Assembly: GCF_002796605.1 (NCBI RefSeq)
Contig: NZ_CP024923.1
Location: forward strand, 4,657,501 to 4,721,500
Length of the DNA stretch: 64,000 nucleotides
DNA from: Sphingomonas psychrotolerans
GTDB lineage: Bacteria > Pseudomonadota > Alphaproteobacteria > Sphingomonadales > Sphingomonadaceae
Reading direction: 5' to 3'
Under the pieces are notes generated by a model, which did not search any database, had not been told where the DNA came from, and saw only the letters and a list, made by a program, of their open reading frames with translations. The position numbers and the translations under genes were made by a program. Shown here piece after piece: positions 43,068 through 52,016 of the stretch. How positions within the stretch are numbered: position 1 is the first letter of the stretch; each line of letters begins with the position of its first letter.

Positions 43068-43721
43068 TCAGCCGATCTCGAAATCGACGGGTAGCGTGAT
43101 GTCGATGCGGTCGGGCAGTTCGGATGGAATGCCGGGCATTGGAACCGCGCGCCGGATCGCCGCAAGCGCTTCCTGATCGAGGCTCGTGCGCCCCGAACTG
43201 CTGGCGACCCACGCGTCTTGCACATGGCCTTTCCGATCGAGAACGAAGCGGATTTCCACCACGCCTTCGATCCGGGCGTCGCGTGCCTCGCTGGGATAGC
43301 GGCGGTAGCGGGCGATATGCGCGAGCAGGATATCGCGATATAGAATCGCTGCCGAACCCGTCATGTCGGAGGCGGCGCTGCCCGGGGGCTCGCTGTGCAG
43401 TACCGGCTTTGCCGCATCGGCAGGTTCGGCGGTGGAAGCGCGACGGCCGGTGCCGGAGGGCAATGGCGCGAGCTCGCGTGGCGCGGACGCTACGTCGCTA
43501 TGCGCCTTCTGCAACCACGGGTCCGCACGCGCCGACGCGTGGCGATTTTCGCGCGCGAGCGGAATCAGTTCGACGACCAGCGCGCCGCTGCGGTCGGCAT
43601 GCATGCCGCGGGAGCCCTTGCCGCCGGGTGCCAGGACCATGAACAAGGCGACGCCTGCGGCGATGTGAATCATGGTGGTAATGCCAAGCGAGGCCAGTCG
43701 CTCGATCGGTGCAGGCTTCAT
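43068..43721 (-). CDS. TonB-family energy transducer
   Basis: 217 residues. One N-terminal membrane helix (LGITTMIHIAAGVALFMVLAP) is followed by a periplasmic spacer (residues about 30-130, Ala/Ser/Pro-rich). The TonB C-terminal domain has the expected RYPSEARDARIEGVVEIRFVLDRKGHVQDAWVASSSG and a PMPGIP-type end. It would couple the proton-motive force to an outer membrane receptor together with ExbB/ExbD. It is first in the minus-strand signalling set, 14 bases before the STN-TonB gene. Confidence 0.88.
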   Translation of the reverse strand: MKPAPIERLASLGITTMIHIAAGVALFMVLAPGGKGSRGMHADRSGALVVELIPLARENRHASARADPWLQKAHSDVASAPRELAPLPSGTGRRASTAEPADAAKPVLHSEPPGSAASDMTGSAAILYRDILLAHIARYRRYPSEARDARIEGVVEIRFVLDRKGHVQDAWVASSSGRTSLDQEALAAIRRAVPMPGIPSELPDRIDITLPVDFEIG

Positions 43722-43912
43722 GTGCGATCCCTGGTCGGCGTACGTGCGGTTCTTGCCGCATCATCAAATACGCCGCCGCCGTAGCGGCGCTTCATGACAC
43801 CTGAGTGCAACCGCGTCGTCACAAGCCGACGGGGTTCGACAAAATCATCCGGTACCGAAAAAGTCGTTCGTGATCGGCCGTTGCCGCGTGTCTCGCCGTT
43901 GGAGGACATGCG

Positions 43913-44812
43913 ATGAGCGGGACGGTTACAGCAGCAGCACGCGACAGTGGCGGGTTCGCGGGCCGGCCAGATACGGGAGTCGCACTCGATCTGTCGCGAC
44001 GCGACGTTCGACTTACGGTGGAGTGTGTCCAGAGCCTCGTGCCGACCCGCATGAAGGCCGCGTCGGATGCTGCGGAGTATCTGCTCATCGTGCCGGTTCA
44101 GGGGCGCGCGATCGTCGATTTCGAGGGGGTTCGAACCGTCCTCGCCCCCGATGCACCGTGCGTGTTCGGTCGAGAGGGCATGGGCGAGATCCACTGGGCG
44201 GCAGGCGCCACGGGCGTGATGATCTCGATGCCGCGCGGCGTGACCCAGGCATATGCAAGCGCCGCCCTTGGCGATGCGCGCCGCATTGCCCGCGCCTCCT
44301 TGTCGCTCGCAATCCCGGCGAACGGCAAGCTTCGCGAGCTTGCAAACAGTCTGGCCGCACGCGGTATGGCCGATCGCGCGACGAGCGTGCGGCTCGTCGA
44401 GGCGCTGGTCGACCTTCTCGTCGATCAGCATGGCCCGGACCGCGCGTTCCCCAAATCCCGTTCGGTAAGCCTTGCCAGGGCGCAACTCGACCAAGGCGCG
44501 GCGATGCGCTGGAGCCTGGAGGCGCTCGCCCGCAAGGCGGGCGTGACGCCGATCACGCTCCAGCGTGGCTTTCGCGACTGTATCGGAACGACCGTCGCCG
44601 GATATGCGCAGATCGTCCGCCTGCGCGAGACGCGCGCGCGATTGACGAGCATCTACGAGACGCGTTCGATCGCTGCGATTGCCGAAGCCTTCGGCTTCGC
44701 CAGCACCGTCAGTTTTAACCGGGCGTACGAAAAAGCATTCGGCGAAACCCCGACAAAAACCCGCTATGCATCGGTAAAGCTGAGTAACGAGGCGCATATT
44801 CGCGACGAATAA
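43913..44812 (+). CDS. AraC-family transcriptional regulator
   Basis: 299 residues. The C-terminal 100 residues hold the AraC double helix-turn-helix: MRWSLEALARKAGVTPITLQRGFRDCIGTTVAGYAQIVRLRETRARL, then IAAIAEAFGFASTVSFNRAYEKAFGETPT. The N-terminal part is the AraC-binding-like domain of the group represented by feaR-type regulators. It is divergent from the tonB-like gene and reads toward the two-partner secretion operon 290 bases downstream, making it a candidate regulator of either. Inducer unknown. Confidence 0.88.
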   Translation: MSGTVTAAARDSGGFAGRPDTGVALDLSRRDVRLTVECVQSLVPTRMKAASDAAEYLLIVPVQGRAIVDFEGVRTVLAPDAPCVFGREGMGEIHWAAGATGVMISMPRGVTQAYASAALGDARRIARASLSLAIPANGKLRELANSLAARGMADRATSVRLVEALVDLLVDQHGPDRAFPKSRSVSLARAQLDQGAAMRWSLEALARKAGVTPITLQRGFRDCIGTTVAGYAQIVRLRETRARLTSIYETRSIAAIAEAFGFASTVSFNRAYEKAFGETPTKTRYASVKLSNEAHIRDE

Positions 44813-45102
44813 TACGTAAAAACGTAGAAACTGCAAATTAATGCTTCGTCATCAAGCGAGATGTCGAAGTTAAACCCCATTGTGCGTTTCTAATAATATT
44901 CAGCGTTTGAAATATATAATTCACATTATCGAACCTAATTCGAACATTGATTCTCAGCAGCCAGGTTTTTCCGATTTTTGATTGATAGAATCGACTTCGG
45001 ATCCCTAAACGCCGCCTCGGCAAGCGGTCGCTGCGTTGCAGCAAATGCGTCACAGCACCGCGCCAAGGCATCGACACGCCGTCGATCGAAAGACCGACGG
45101 CG
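44813..45102. other. AT-rich leader of the two-partner secretion operon
   Basis: Bases 44815-44960 are strikingly AT-rich for this genome. A perfect TATAAT occurs at 44915-44920, with no good -35 at the ideal distance. The remaining 140 bases before the tpsB start are GC-rich and could be a leader. No open frame is supported. Confidence 0.4.
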
Positions 45103-46740
45103 ATGCCAGGTGGCAGGGGACAAGAGTTGAAGATCGTAGCATTGGGCGGGAGCGGGGCGTCTATCCTCGCAATAGCCATCACGGCTTGCATGAGCGCGAG
45201 CCCGGCACAGGGGCAGGAGGCAGTCGCCGTGACTGCGGATACGGCAGCGGCCGAACCTGTCGCGACATTCGAGATCCGCGCCTTCCAGGTGAAGGGAAAC
45301 ACGCTGCTCCCCGCCGATGCGGTCGAACGCGCCGTGTATCCACACATGGGGCCCGGGCGCACCGAAGCCGATGTCGAGGCGGCGCGCGCCGCGCTGCAAA
45401 AGGCGTTCGAGGATCGCGGTTATGTCGCGGTCTCGGTGCTCATCCCCGAACAGGCGGTGGCTGGCGGCATCCTGCAATTGCAAGTCGAGCCGCAGGCGAT
45501 CGGCGAAGTGAAGATCGAAGGCACGAAACACCCCGAGCTGGTGCGCGCCCAGGCGCCGTCGCTGGCGGCGGGAAAGACGCCCAACCTCACCGACTTCCAG
45601 CGCGACGTGATCGCGATGAACCAGAAGGCGAACCGGCGCGTGACGCCCGAGTTGCGCGCTGGCGTCGCGCCCGGAACGCTGGACGTGCTGCTTACCGTGG
45701 AGGAAAGCTCGGCGTTCCACGCCTCGGCCGAACTCAACAATTTCAGCTCGGCGGCGACCACCGACCTGCGCTATTCGGGCACGCTGCGCTACGACGATAT
45801 GTGGGGTCGCGGCGACAGCCTGTCGGTTTCGTCGCAGCTGGCGCCGCGGCGTACCGGCGACGGGACGGTGCTCTCGGCCAATTATCTCGCGCGGCTGGGG
45901 CAGGGCACCCAGTTGATGCTGTACGGCGTCCATTCCGACAGCGACATCGCGGTGATCGGCGGCACCAGCGTCGTCGGCAAGGGCAACATCCTCGGCGTGC
46001 GGCTGATCCAGTCGTTGGGTGCTGCCGACGGCTTCTATTCGGCGCTGACACTGGGGATCGACTGGAAGGATTTCCAGGAGGATCTGACGCTGGGCGCCGA
46101 TACCGACAGCGCCCCGATCGAATATTTCCCGGCGACGCTGTCGTGGCGCGGCGACTGGAACAGCGGCGGCCAGCGCAGCGACCTGACCGCCACCGCCATC
46201 CTCGGCATCCGCGGACTGGGGGATGGCCGTTCGGCCTTCCTGTACAAGCGCTATCAGGCGAGCGACAGCTTCTTCGCGTTCAAGGTCGAAGCCGGGCACA
46301 ATCAGGAGATCGGCGCCGGCATGCAGCTGGACGCGCGGCTGAGCGGTCAATGGTCGGGCAATCCGCTGATATCGAACGAAGGATTTTCGCTCGGCGGGAT
46401 GTCGAGCGTGCGTGGCTATTATGAATCGGAGAGCTTGGGGGATTACGGCGTCGCCTATCAGCTCGAGCTGCGCGCGCCGGATCTAGCCGAGGCCTTCGGC
46501 ACGCCGATTCTCAATGAGCTGCGCTTCCATGGCTTCTGGGACATGGGGCTGGGCGGCATCCACCAGCCGCTGCGAGGGCAGGATCATCGCTTCCGGCTGA
46601 TGAGCATGGGCGTCGGCGGGCACATCAAATTGTTCGATCATTTCAACGGCGCGCTCGATCTCGGCACGCCGCTGATTTCCGGGCCGGAGAGCCACTCCGG
46701 CGATATTTTCGCACGCTTCCGCATTTGGGGGGAATTCTAA
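45103..46740 (+). CDS. ShlB/FhaC/HecB-family two-partner secretion transporter (TpsB)
   Basis: 545 residues. After a signal peptide ending SPAQGQ there are two POTRA domains: FEIRAFQVKGNTLLPADAVERAVYPHMG... and the ShlB-type IGEVKIEGTKHPELVR. A 16-strand-type barrel follows, containing the VRGY motif of the Omp85 superfamily (SSVRGYYESE). It exports a TpsA exoprotein through the outer membrane. ATG 45103 has a weak ribosome site. TTG 45127, preceded by AGGGGA and giving MKIVALGGSG, is an equally good start. The stop overlaps the next gene (TAATG). Confidence 0.92.
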   Translation: MPGGRGQELKIVALGGSGASILAIAITACMSASPAQGQEAVAVTADTAAAEPVATFEIRAFQVKGNTLLPADAVERAVYPHMGPGRTEADVEAARAALQKAFEDRGYVAVSVLIPEQAVAGGILQLQVEPQAIGEVKIEGTKHPELVRAQAPSLAAGKTPNLTDFQRDVIAMNQKANRRVTPELRAGVAPGTLDVLLTVEESSAFHASAELNNFSSAATTDLRYSGTLRYDDMWGRGDSLSVSSQLAPRRTGDGTVLSANYLARLGQGTQLMLYGVHSDSDIAVIGGTSVVGKGNILGVRLIQSLGAADGFYSALTLGIDWKDFQEDLTLGADTDSAPIEYFPATLSWRGDWNSGGQRSDLTATAILGIRGLGDGRSAFLYKRYQASDSFFAFKVEAGHNQEIGAGMQLDARLSGQWSGNPLISNEGFSLGGMSSVRGYYESESLGDYGVAYQLELRAPDLAEAFGTPILNELRFHGFWDMGLGGIHQPLRGQDHRFRLMSMGVGGHIKLFDHFNGALDLGTPLISGPESHSGDIFARFRIWGEF

Positions 46741-48473
46741 TGTCGATCGTCCAGCGTGCCCGAAAGGGCGCGGTGGCAGGCGCAGTTGCGCTCGCTGCCA
46801 TCACTCTCTTTGCCACCCCGGCCTCCGCCTGGTGGCAGGCGGACTATGCCTATCGCACCCGGATCAACCTCAACGCGCAGGCCGCCGGCGTCACCGGCGA
46901 AGTATCGCGCGCGCCGGTTCTGGTGCGGCTGCATCAGGGCAATTTCAACTTCGCCGACGTGAAGCCGGACGGATCGGACCTCCGTTTCGTCGCCGGTGAC
47001 GATCGCACGCCGCTCAAATTCCACATCGAAAAGTGGGACGTCGCGGGCCAGACGGCGTTGATCTGGGTCGATGTCCAGGCGCTGCAGCCCGGCCAGGCCG
47101 CCGCGATCTACGCTTATTACGGCAACAAGGAAGCTAAGCCCGGCCAGGATGTGGCGGGCAGCTTCGCCCCCGATTATCGCGCAGTCTTCCACTTCGACGG
47201 TACCGGGCCCGCCAAGGATGTCGCCCGCGGCGTTCCCGCGGGCGGCGCGCTGACGCGCAACGCTTCCGGACTTATCGGCCAGAGCCTGACGCTGGATGGC
47301 GCAACGGGGCTCAGCGTGCCGGCCTCGGCCTTCGCCGCGGGGCAGCTGTCGGTGAGCTTTTGGGCCAAGCCGGCGAGCGACGGCGTGCTTTTCGCGCTGC
47401 CCGGCGCAGTGAGTCTGGTTCTGGAAGGCGGTCAGCTATTCGTCGACCAGGGCGGCAATCGCTCGGCAGGTGCGGCGCTGGCGGCCGGCGCCTGGGCGCA
47501 TGTCGCGCTGGTCAGCGATGGCAAGAAGACGCTGCTGTTCGTCGGCGGCCAGCCGGCCGGCGAAGTCGCCGGCGCGCTCGCCCCGGCAAGCGGCGATGCG
47601 GTGTTCGGCGAGGGCCTGCGCGGCGAGATCGACGAAGTGCGCGTCGCAGGCGCTGCCTTGCCGCAGGCGATGTTCCAGCTGGCCGCGGCGTCCGAAGGCC
47701 AGGGCCCGAAGCTGGCGACCTTCGACACGCCCGAACAGGTCGAGACCGGCGGCGGCCATGGCTATTTCGGCATCCTGTTCTCGGCGCTCACCTGGGACGC
47801 CTGGGCAGTGATCGCGATCCTCGGCGTGATGCTGGTGCTGGCACTGTGGACGATGCTCTCGAAGCATCTGCTGTTCTCGCGGATCGAGAAGGCCAACGAG
47901 ACTTTCCTCGAGGCATATCGCGCCCAGGCCAGGCGCTCGGGCGACCATGACGGCCTGCCGGCGTTCGATCCGGGCCCCGGCTCGGAATCCTCGACGCTGA
48001 GCCAGCTCTATCAGCTCGGTCGCCGCGAACTCGCCGAACGGCTCAAGGAAGGCCGCGCCACCGGCAGCCGCTTTGCGATCCGCGCGCAATCGATCGCGGC
48101 GATCCGCTCGGCGCTCGACGCCGAGCAGGTGATCGAGAACCAGAAGCTCAGCGAGCGGATGGGCCTGCTCACCAACTCGATCTCGGGCGGTCCGTTCATC
48201 GGCCTTGCGGGCACCGTGCTCGGCGTGATGATCACCTTCGCCAGCGTCGCGGCGGCGGGAGAAGTCAACATCAACGCGATCGCTCCGGGCATCGCCGCGG
48301 CGCTGCTCGCCACCGTTGCCGGACTGATCGTCGCGATCCCTTCGATGTTCGGCTATAACAGCCTGCTGGTCCGCTCGAAGAAGATCACCGCACGCAATCA
48401 GATCTTCGCCGACGAGCTCGAGAAGCGCATCGCCGAAACGTGGCAGGATATTCCTGCCGCCCAGGCCGCCTGA
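46740..48473 (+). CDS. DUF2341-LamG-ExbB fusion: proton channel with large periplasmic sensor/adhesin-like head
   Basis: 577 residues. A signal peptide ends TPASA. A DUF2341 domain (WWQADYAYRTRINLNAQ..., about residues 31-145) comes next. A concanavalin/LamG-like domain (about 150-310, with SVSFWAKPASDGVLF and EIDEVRVAGAALP) follows. A first membrane helix (WDAWAVIAILGVMLVLALW, about 355-375) leads to the ExbB/TolQ core with GPFIGLAGTVLGVMITF and GIAAALLATVAGLIVAIPS. ExbB normally has no such periplasmic head. It forms a stator with the ExbD encoded next and may contact the outer-membrane secretion complex. The start overlaps the tpsB stop. Confidence 0.9.
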   Translation: MSIVQRARKGAVAGAVALAAITLFATPASAWWQADYAYRTRINLNAQAAGVTGEVSRAPVLVRLHQGNFNFADVKPDGSDLRFVAGDDRTPLKFHIEKWDVAGQTALIWVDVQALQPGQAAAIYAYYGNKEAKPGQDVAGSFAPDYRAVFHFDGTGPAKDVARGVPAGGALTRNASGLIGQSLTLDGATGLSVPASAFAAGQLSVSFWAKPASDGVLFALPGAVSLVLEGGQLFVDQGGNRSAGAALAAGAWAHVALVSDGKKTLLFVGGQPAGEVAGALAPASGDAVFGEGLRGEIDEVRVAGAALPQAMFQLAAASEGQGPKLATFDTPEQVETGGGHGYFGILFSALTWDAWAVIAILGVMLVLALWTMLSKHLLFSRIEKANETFLEAYRAQARRSGDHDGLPAFDPGPGSESSTLSQLYQLGRRELAERLKEGRATGSRFAIRAQSIAAIRSALDAEQVIENQKLSERMGLLTNSISGGPFIGLAGTVLGVMITFASVAAAGEVNINAIAPGIAAALLATVAGLIVAIPSMFGYNSLLVRSKKITARNQIFADELEKRIAETWQDIPAAQAA

Positions 48474-48488
48474 AGGGAGGCCTGAGCC

Positions 48489-48908
48489 ATGGCGATCCAG
48501 ATCGGCGAAGAGGACAAGCCGTATAACGAGATCAACGTCACGCCGATGATCGACGTGATGCTCGTTCTCCTCATCATCTTCATCCTGCTCACCACTGCGG
48601 CGGTGCAGGGCATCAAGGTAGACCTGCCGAGCGCGTCGTCGGCCAAGCCGCTGGCGGCGCAGAACAGCCGGGTGATCGCGATCGGTGACGATGGCACGAT
48701 CTCGATTGACGCGGTGCCGGTGTCGCTGTCGGAGCTCGAGGCGCAGCTGCGCGCGAGCATCGCCGGGACGCCCGATCTCGCGGTGATCCTGCGCGGCGAT
48801 CGGGCGGTGCAATATGACAAGGTGATGCAGGTGCTCGACCTGTGCTCCAAGGTCGGCGTGCCGTCGCTCGGCATGGCCTCCACCCGGCCGCCGGGCGGGG
48901 GGCAGTAA
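48489..48908 (+). CDS. ExbD/TolR biopolymer transport protein
   Basis: 139 residues. It has a short cytoplasmic N-terminus, then one membrane helix with the conserved proton-carrying aspartate (INVTPMIDVMLVLLIIFIL, Asp near residue 22). The periplasmic TolR fold follows (KVDLPSASSAKPL... VILRGDRAVQYDKVMQVLDLC). It pairs with the preceding ExbB fusion as the proton-driven motor. The start has a GGAGG site 16 bases after the previous stop, and it overlaps the TonB-like gene by one base. Confidence 0.94.
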   Translation: MAIQIGEEDKPYNEINVTPMIDVMLVLLIIFILLTTAAVQGIKVDLPSASSAKPLAAQNSRVIAIGDDGTISIDAVPVSLSELEAQLRASIAGTPDLAVILRGDRAVQYDKVMQVLDLCSKVGVPSLGMASTRPPGGGQ

Positions 48909-49630
48909 TGGCGGCGCTCGCGCTGAACGGCGGGCCGGGTGGCCCGCACCGGCGGCGCTCGCCCGTCCCCTGGGGTCGGGTCGCCGCGGCCGGCGGGATC
49001 GCGCTGGCGGTGTTCGTGGCCTGGACCATGTTCAGCGCCCAGATCGTGACGAAGCGCCCCAACGAGATGAAGACGACGCAGGTCATCCTGCCACCGCCAC
49101 CGCCACCGCCACCCGAGGTCAAGCCCGAGGAGAAGCCCCCCGAGCCGACCGAGGCGCCGCCGATCGACCAGCCGACCGACACGCCGCCGCCGCCCGATCA
49201 GGCAAAGGAGCCATCCGCCTCGCCTTCATCGGATCCCGCGCCCGGCGACAACGCCCTCAGCGCGCGCGAAGGCGCGGGCCCGAGCAATTACGGGCTCGCG
49301 GTGGGCAATGGCGGCGGCACTCGCATCGGCGGGCGCGCCGGCGGTGGGGGAGGCGGCAACGGCTTCGCGGCCTATGCCCAGTCGGCACTGGCGGAGATTC
49401 GGCGTGCCACCCAAGCCGACCGCGAACTCGCCAGAGGGCGCTACAGCCTGAGGCTGCTCGTCACGGTGGCGGAGGATGGCCGGATCACCGGTGTCCGCCT
49501 GCTCGACGGTTCGGGCAGCGAGCGTCGCGATACCCGCCTCGTTGCATTGCTCAACCGGCTGCAGCTCCAGCGCCCGCCCGCCGGGATGCCGGCGATGCGG
49601 ATCGAATTCAACACGCGGTCGGGCGCCTGA
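48908..49630 (+). CDS. TonB-like energy transducer
   Basis: 240 residues. A basic cytoplasmic tail is followed by one membrane helix (VAAAGGIALAVFVAWTMFSA). A proline-rich periplasmic spacer with eight consecutive prolines and Pro-Glu/Lys repeats covers residues about 60-115. A glycine-rich hinge follows, then a TonB-C-like domain (YSLRLLVTVAEDGRITGVRLLDGSGSERRD). This is the third TonB-type protein within 7 kb and is presumably dedicated to this operon. It may reach the TpsB or porin partner. Confidence 0.88.
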   Translation: MAALALNGGPGGPHRRRSPVPWGRVAAAGGIALAVFVAWTMFSAQIVTKRPNEMKTTQVILPPPPPPPPEVKPEEKPPEPTEAPPIDQPTDTPPPPDQAKEPSASPSSDPAPGDNALSAREGAGPSNYGLAVGNGGGTRIGGRAGGGGGGNGFAAYAQSALAEIRRATQADRELARGRYSLRLLVTVAEDGRITGVRLLDGSGSERRDTRLVALLNRLQLQRPPAGMPAMRIEFNTRSGA

Positions 49631-49681
49631 GCCATGCGCGCCCGGTCCAGCGACACTTTCATTCGCAAGGGGGAAATTTCT

Positions 49682-51412
49682 ATGTTCCAGTTCGTACCTC
49701 GCCCTCGCCGCAAGCACTGGCTGCTCGCTTGTGCCGCCGGCGCCACGTTGCTGGCGTCGCCGGCGCTGGCCCAGCAGGTCGACTCCAACAAGCTGCTCGA
49801 GATCATGGTCGCCAAGGGCCTCGTCACGCGCGCCGAGGCCGATGCGATGATCGCCGAGGCACGCACCGCCGCGCCCGAAGCGCAGGCGCAGGCGCAGGCG
49901 CTGCCGCCGGTTCCCGCAGGCGGCGTCGCGGCGGACGGCACCCAGACCATCCCTTATGTGCCGCAGGTCGTGCGCGAACAGCTCGTCGAGCAGGTCCGCA
50001 AGGAGCTGTCGACCCAGGCGCAGACCCAGGGCTGGGCCAAGCCGGGCGAATTGCCCGAATGGACCAAGCGCTTCACGCTGTCGGGCGACATCCGCGCCCG
50101 CGCCGATGGCCTGCTGATGGACAGCGGCAACTTCACTGATTTCGTCGATTGGTCGGCGATCAACGCCGGGCAGGGCTTCCAAGCGAACGACGGCGCACCG
50201 GGCTATGTCAATCCGCCCTATCTCAACGCGACCCGCGATCGCTGGGCGATGCGCCTGCGTGCGCGCCTGGGCCTGAAGGCGCGGATCGACGACTGGATCT
50301 CCGCCGAACTGCGCATCGCCACGGGCAATGATTCGTCGCCGGTCTCGACCAACCAGACGATCGGCCAGCATGGCGAATTCGGCAAATATGCGCTGTGGCT
50401 CGATCGCGCGAACATCCACATGACTCCGGTCGAGGGTGTGGACGTGCATGTCGGCCGCTTCGCCAATCCGTTCTGGACCAGCACGCTCCAGTTCGACGAG
50501 GATCTCAACTTCGACGGCGTCGCCCTGTCGAGCACCGGAAAGGTCAGCGACGGGATCGACCTGTTCGCCAATGCCGGCTTCTTCCCGCTGTTCAACACCA
50601 GCTTCGACTTCGGCTCACGCGACGCCGGCGTGTTCGGCTCGAAGGACCGCTACCTCGCCGCAGGGCAGATCGGCCTCGAATTCCATCCCGGCGAACGGCT
50701 CCGCCTTCGCCTGGCCGGCAGCTATTACCGCTTCGAGAATACGCAGGGCGAATTCTCCTCGCCCTGCGCGTTCGACCAGGACGTTTGCGACACCGATGCG
50801 ACGCGGCCGACCTTCCAGCAATTCGGCAACACGATCACTGCGCTGCGCAACGTCACGCCCAACCCGGCGGTGGCGCCGGGGGTCAGCCCGGAAGTCCAGT
50901 ATTTCGGCCTCGCCTCGAAATATGAAGTGGTGGCGGCGCGCGCCGAGTTCGATTTCGGCCTGACCGACCGGCTCTCGATTCGCGTCGACGGCGACTTCAT
51001 CAAGAATTTGGCGTTCGACCGTAGCGCCGTCTCGAAGGTCGCGCTGAACAACTATGCGCCGATGGTCGGGACTACCGGCGGCGGATTCGCCGGGGGCGAC
51101 AAGGGCTGGCAGGCGCGGCTCTCGGTCGGGCATCTCGGACGCGGCATGCCGCAGGGCGACCAGTCGATCCGCAAGGGCGATTGGAACGCGCATCTCGGCT
51201 ATCGCCGGATCGCGTCGGACGCGACGCTCGATGCGCTGGCCGACAGCGACTTCGGGCTGGGCGGCACCAACATGAAGGGCTGGTTCGCCGGCGGCGCTTA
51301 TGGCTTTGCCGAGAACACCGCCTTCGGTCTGCGCTGGCTCTCGGCGGACGAAGTGGCGGGGCCGCCGCTTGCCGTCGATCACCTGCTGGTCGACCTGACC
51401 ACGCGTTTCTGA
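49682..51412 (+). CDS. Putative porin (Porin_5 type)
   Basis: 576 residues. Signal peptide (KHWLLACAAGATLLASPALAQ). A short SLH-like/coiled segment (VDSNKLLEIMVAKGLVTRAEADAMIAEAR) and a helical linker follow. A beta barrel then begins with FTLSGDIRARADGLL and ends with the terminal phenylalanine of DLTTRF. The family is labelled putative porin and is found next to FHA-type exoproteins. It may aid anchoring or passage of small solutes. The start at 49682 is set by AGGGGG; 49634 is the longer alternative. Confidence 0.88.
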   Translation: MFQFVPRPRRKHWLLACAAGATLLASPALAQQVDSNKLLEIMVAKGLVTRAEADAMIAEARTAAPEAQAQAQALPPVPAGGVAADGTQTIPYVPQVVREQLVEQVRKELSTQAQTQGWAKPGELPEWTKRFTLSGDIRARADGLLMDSGNFTDFVDWSAINAGQGFQANDGAPGYVNPPYLNATRDRWAMRLRARLGLKARIDDWISAELRIATGNDSSPVSTNQTIGQHGEFGKYALWLDRANIHMTPVEGVDVHVGRFANPFWTSTLQFDEDLNFDGVALSSTGKVSDGIDLFANAGFFPLFNTSFDFGSRDAGVFGSKDRYLAAGQIGLEFHPGERLRLRLAGSYYRFENTQGEFSSPCAFDQDVCDTDATRPTFQQFGNTITALRNVTPNPAVAPGVSPEVQYFGLASKYEVVAARAEFDFGLTDRLSIRVDGDFIKNLAFDRSAVSKVALNNYAPMVGTTGGGFAGGDKGWQARLSVGHLGRGMPQGDQSIRKGDWNAHLGYRRIASDATLDALADSDFGLGGTNMKGWFAGGAYGFAENTAFGLRWLSADEVAGPPLAVDHLLVDLTTRF

Positions 51413-51458
51413 GCCAGGCAAATGTCAGCCGCGCATTCCATCCTGTCCAGCTTGTCGG

Positions 51459-51534
51459 GGGCTTCGTTTGGCAAGCACGAAGCCCGCCGGCAGCGGCGGG
51501 GCCTGTCCGTTCCTTCCTCTTGCGGACAGGCCCC
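51459..51534 (+). terminator. Two consecutive hairpins between porin and exoprotein genes
   Basis: Stem 1 is GGGCTTCG (51459-51466) with CGAAGCCC (51478-51485). Stem 2 is a perfect 12-bp stem, GGGGCCTGTCCG (51498-51509) with CGGACAGGCCCC (51523-51534). No T-run follows stem 2. They could terminate part of the transcripts, stabilise the upstream mRNA or set the ratio of porin to exoprotein. Confidence 0.6.
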
Positions 51535-51562
51535 TAGTTCGGCGCGCGCGGCGCTGGCTGGC

Positions 51563-51916
51563 ATGGTGTTTACGCTGGCGGGCACCGCCGCGGCGCAGGA
51601 AGCGCCCCAAACGCGTGAGCGCATCGGGGGCGACAGGATGGCCGGAGCGCCTTGCGTCGCGATTGATGTCGCGGGCCATCGGGTCGGCCATCTCGAATGC
51701 GCAGCTCGGCGCCTTGAGCAAGCTGCCCGGGTCGCGCGAGACCAAGCCGAAACCATGCGAGACACCGCCGTTCCCGCGGCTGGCTCTCCGGACGTCCAGA
51801 TCGGCGTGTCGAGCCTGTCCGGCTCGCGGCTGCGCATGGGGAACGCACTGGGCAGGTCGGTTCGTCCCGACCGGCCCGTCGCAATGCCCGTCGCGCCGAT
51901 CGGCCCGCGGCGATGA
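51563..51916 (+). CDS. Small secreted protein of the two-partner secretion locus, hypothetical
   Basis: 117 residues from ATG 51563, or 164 from ATG 51422. The longer form would run through both hairpins and has an Arg-rich head. The hydrophobic stretch AGMVFTLAGTAAAQ looks like the end of a signal peptide. The mature part APCVAIDVAGHRVGHLECAARRLEQAARVARDQAE has two cysteines and a helix, then a Pro/Arg-rich tail. No named family. It sits directly before the giant exoprotein gene and could be a periplasmic helper for its export. Confidence 0.6.
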   Translation: MVFTLAGTAAAQEAPQTRERIGGDRMAGAPCVAIDVAGHRVGHLECAARRLEQAARVARDQAETMRDTAVPAAGSPDVQIGVSSLSGSRLRMGNALGRSVRPDRPVAMPVAPIGPRR

Positions 51917-52016
51917 TTTCATGTTCATGCTCGAAGCGCCTGCACGTGCGGCGCCTCGCTTCCTTTCCTATCGGCGGCCCCGCGCAGCGGGCGACACGCA
52001 TCCTGGAGATCGTCAG

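Noticed and set aside
49090..49210. Proline-codon repeats as a possible CRISPR or tandem array
   Set aside because: They are in frame within the TonB-like spacer and encode the expected Pro-rich rod; no spacer-repeat structure.
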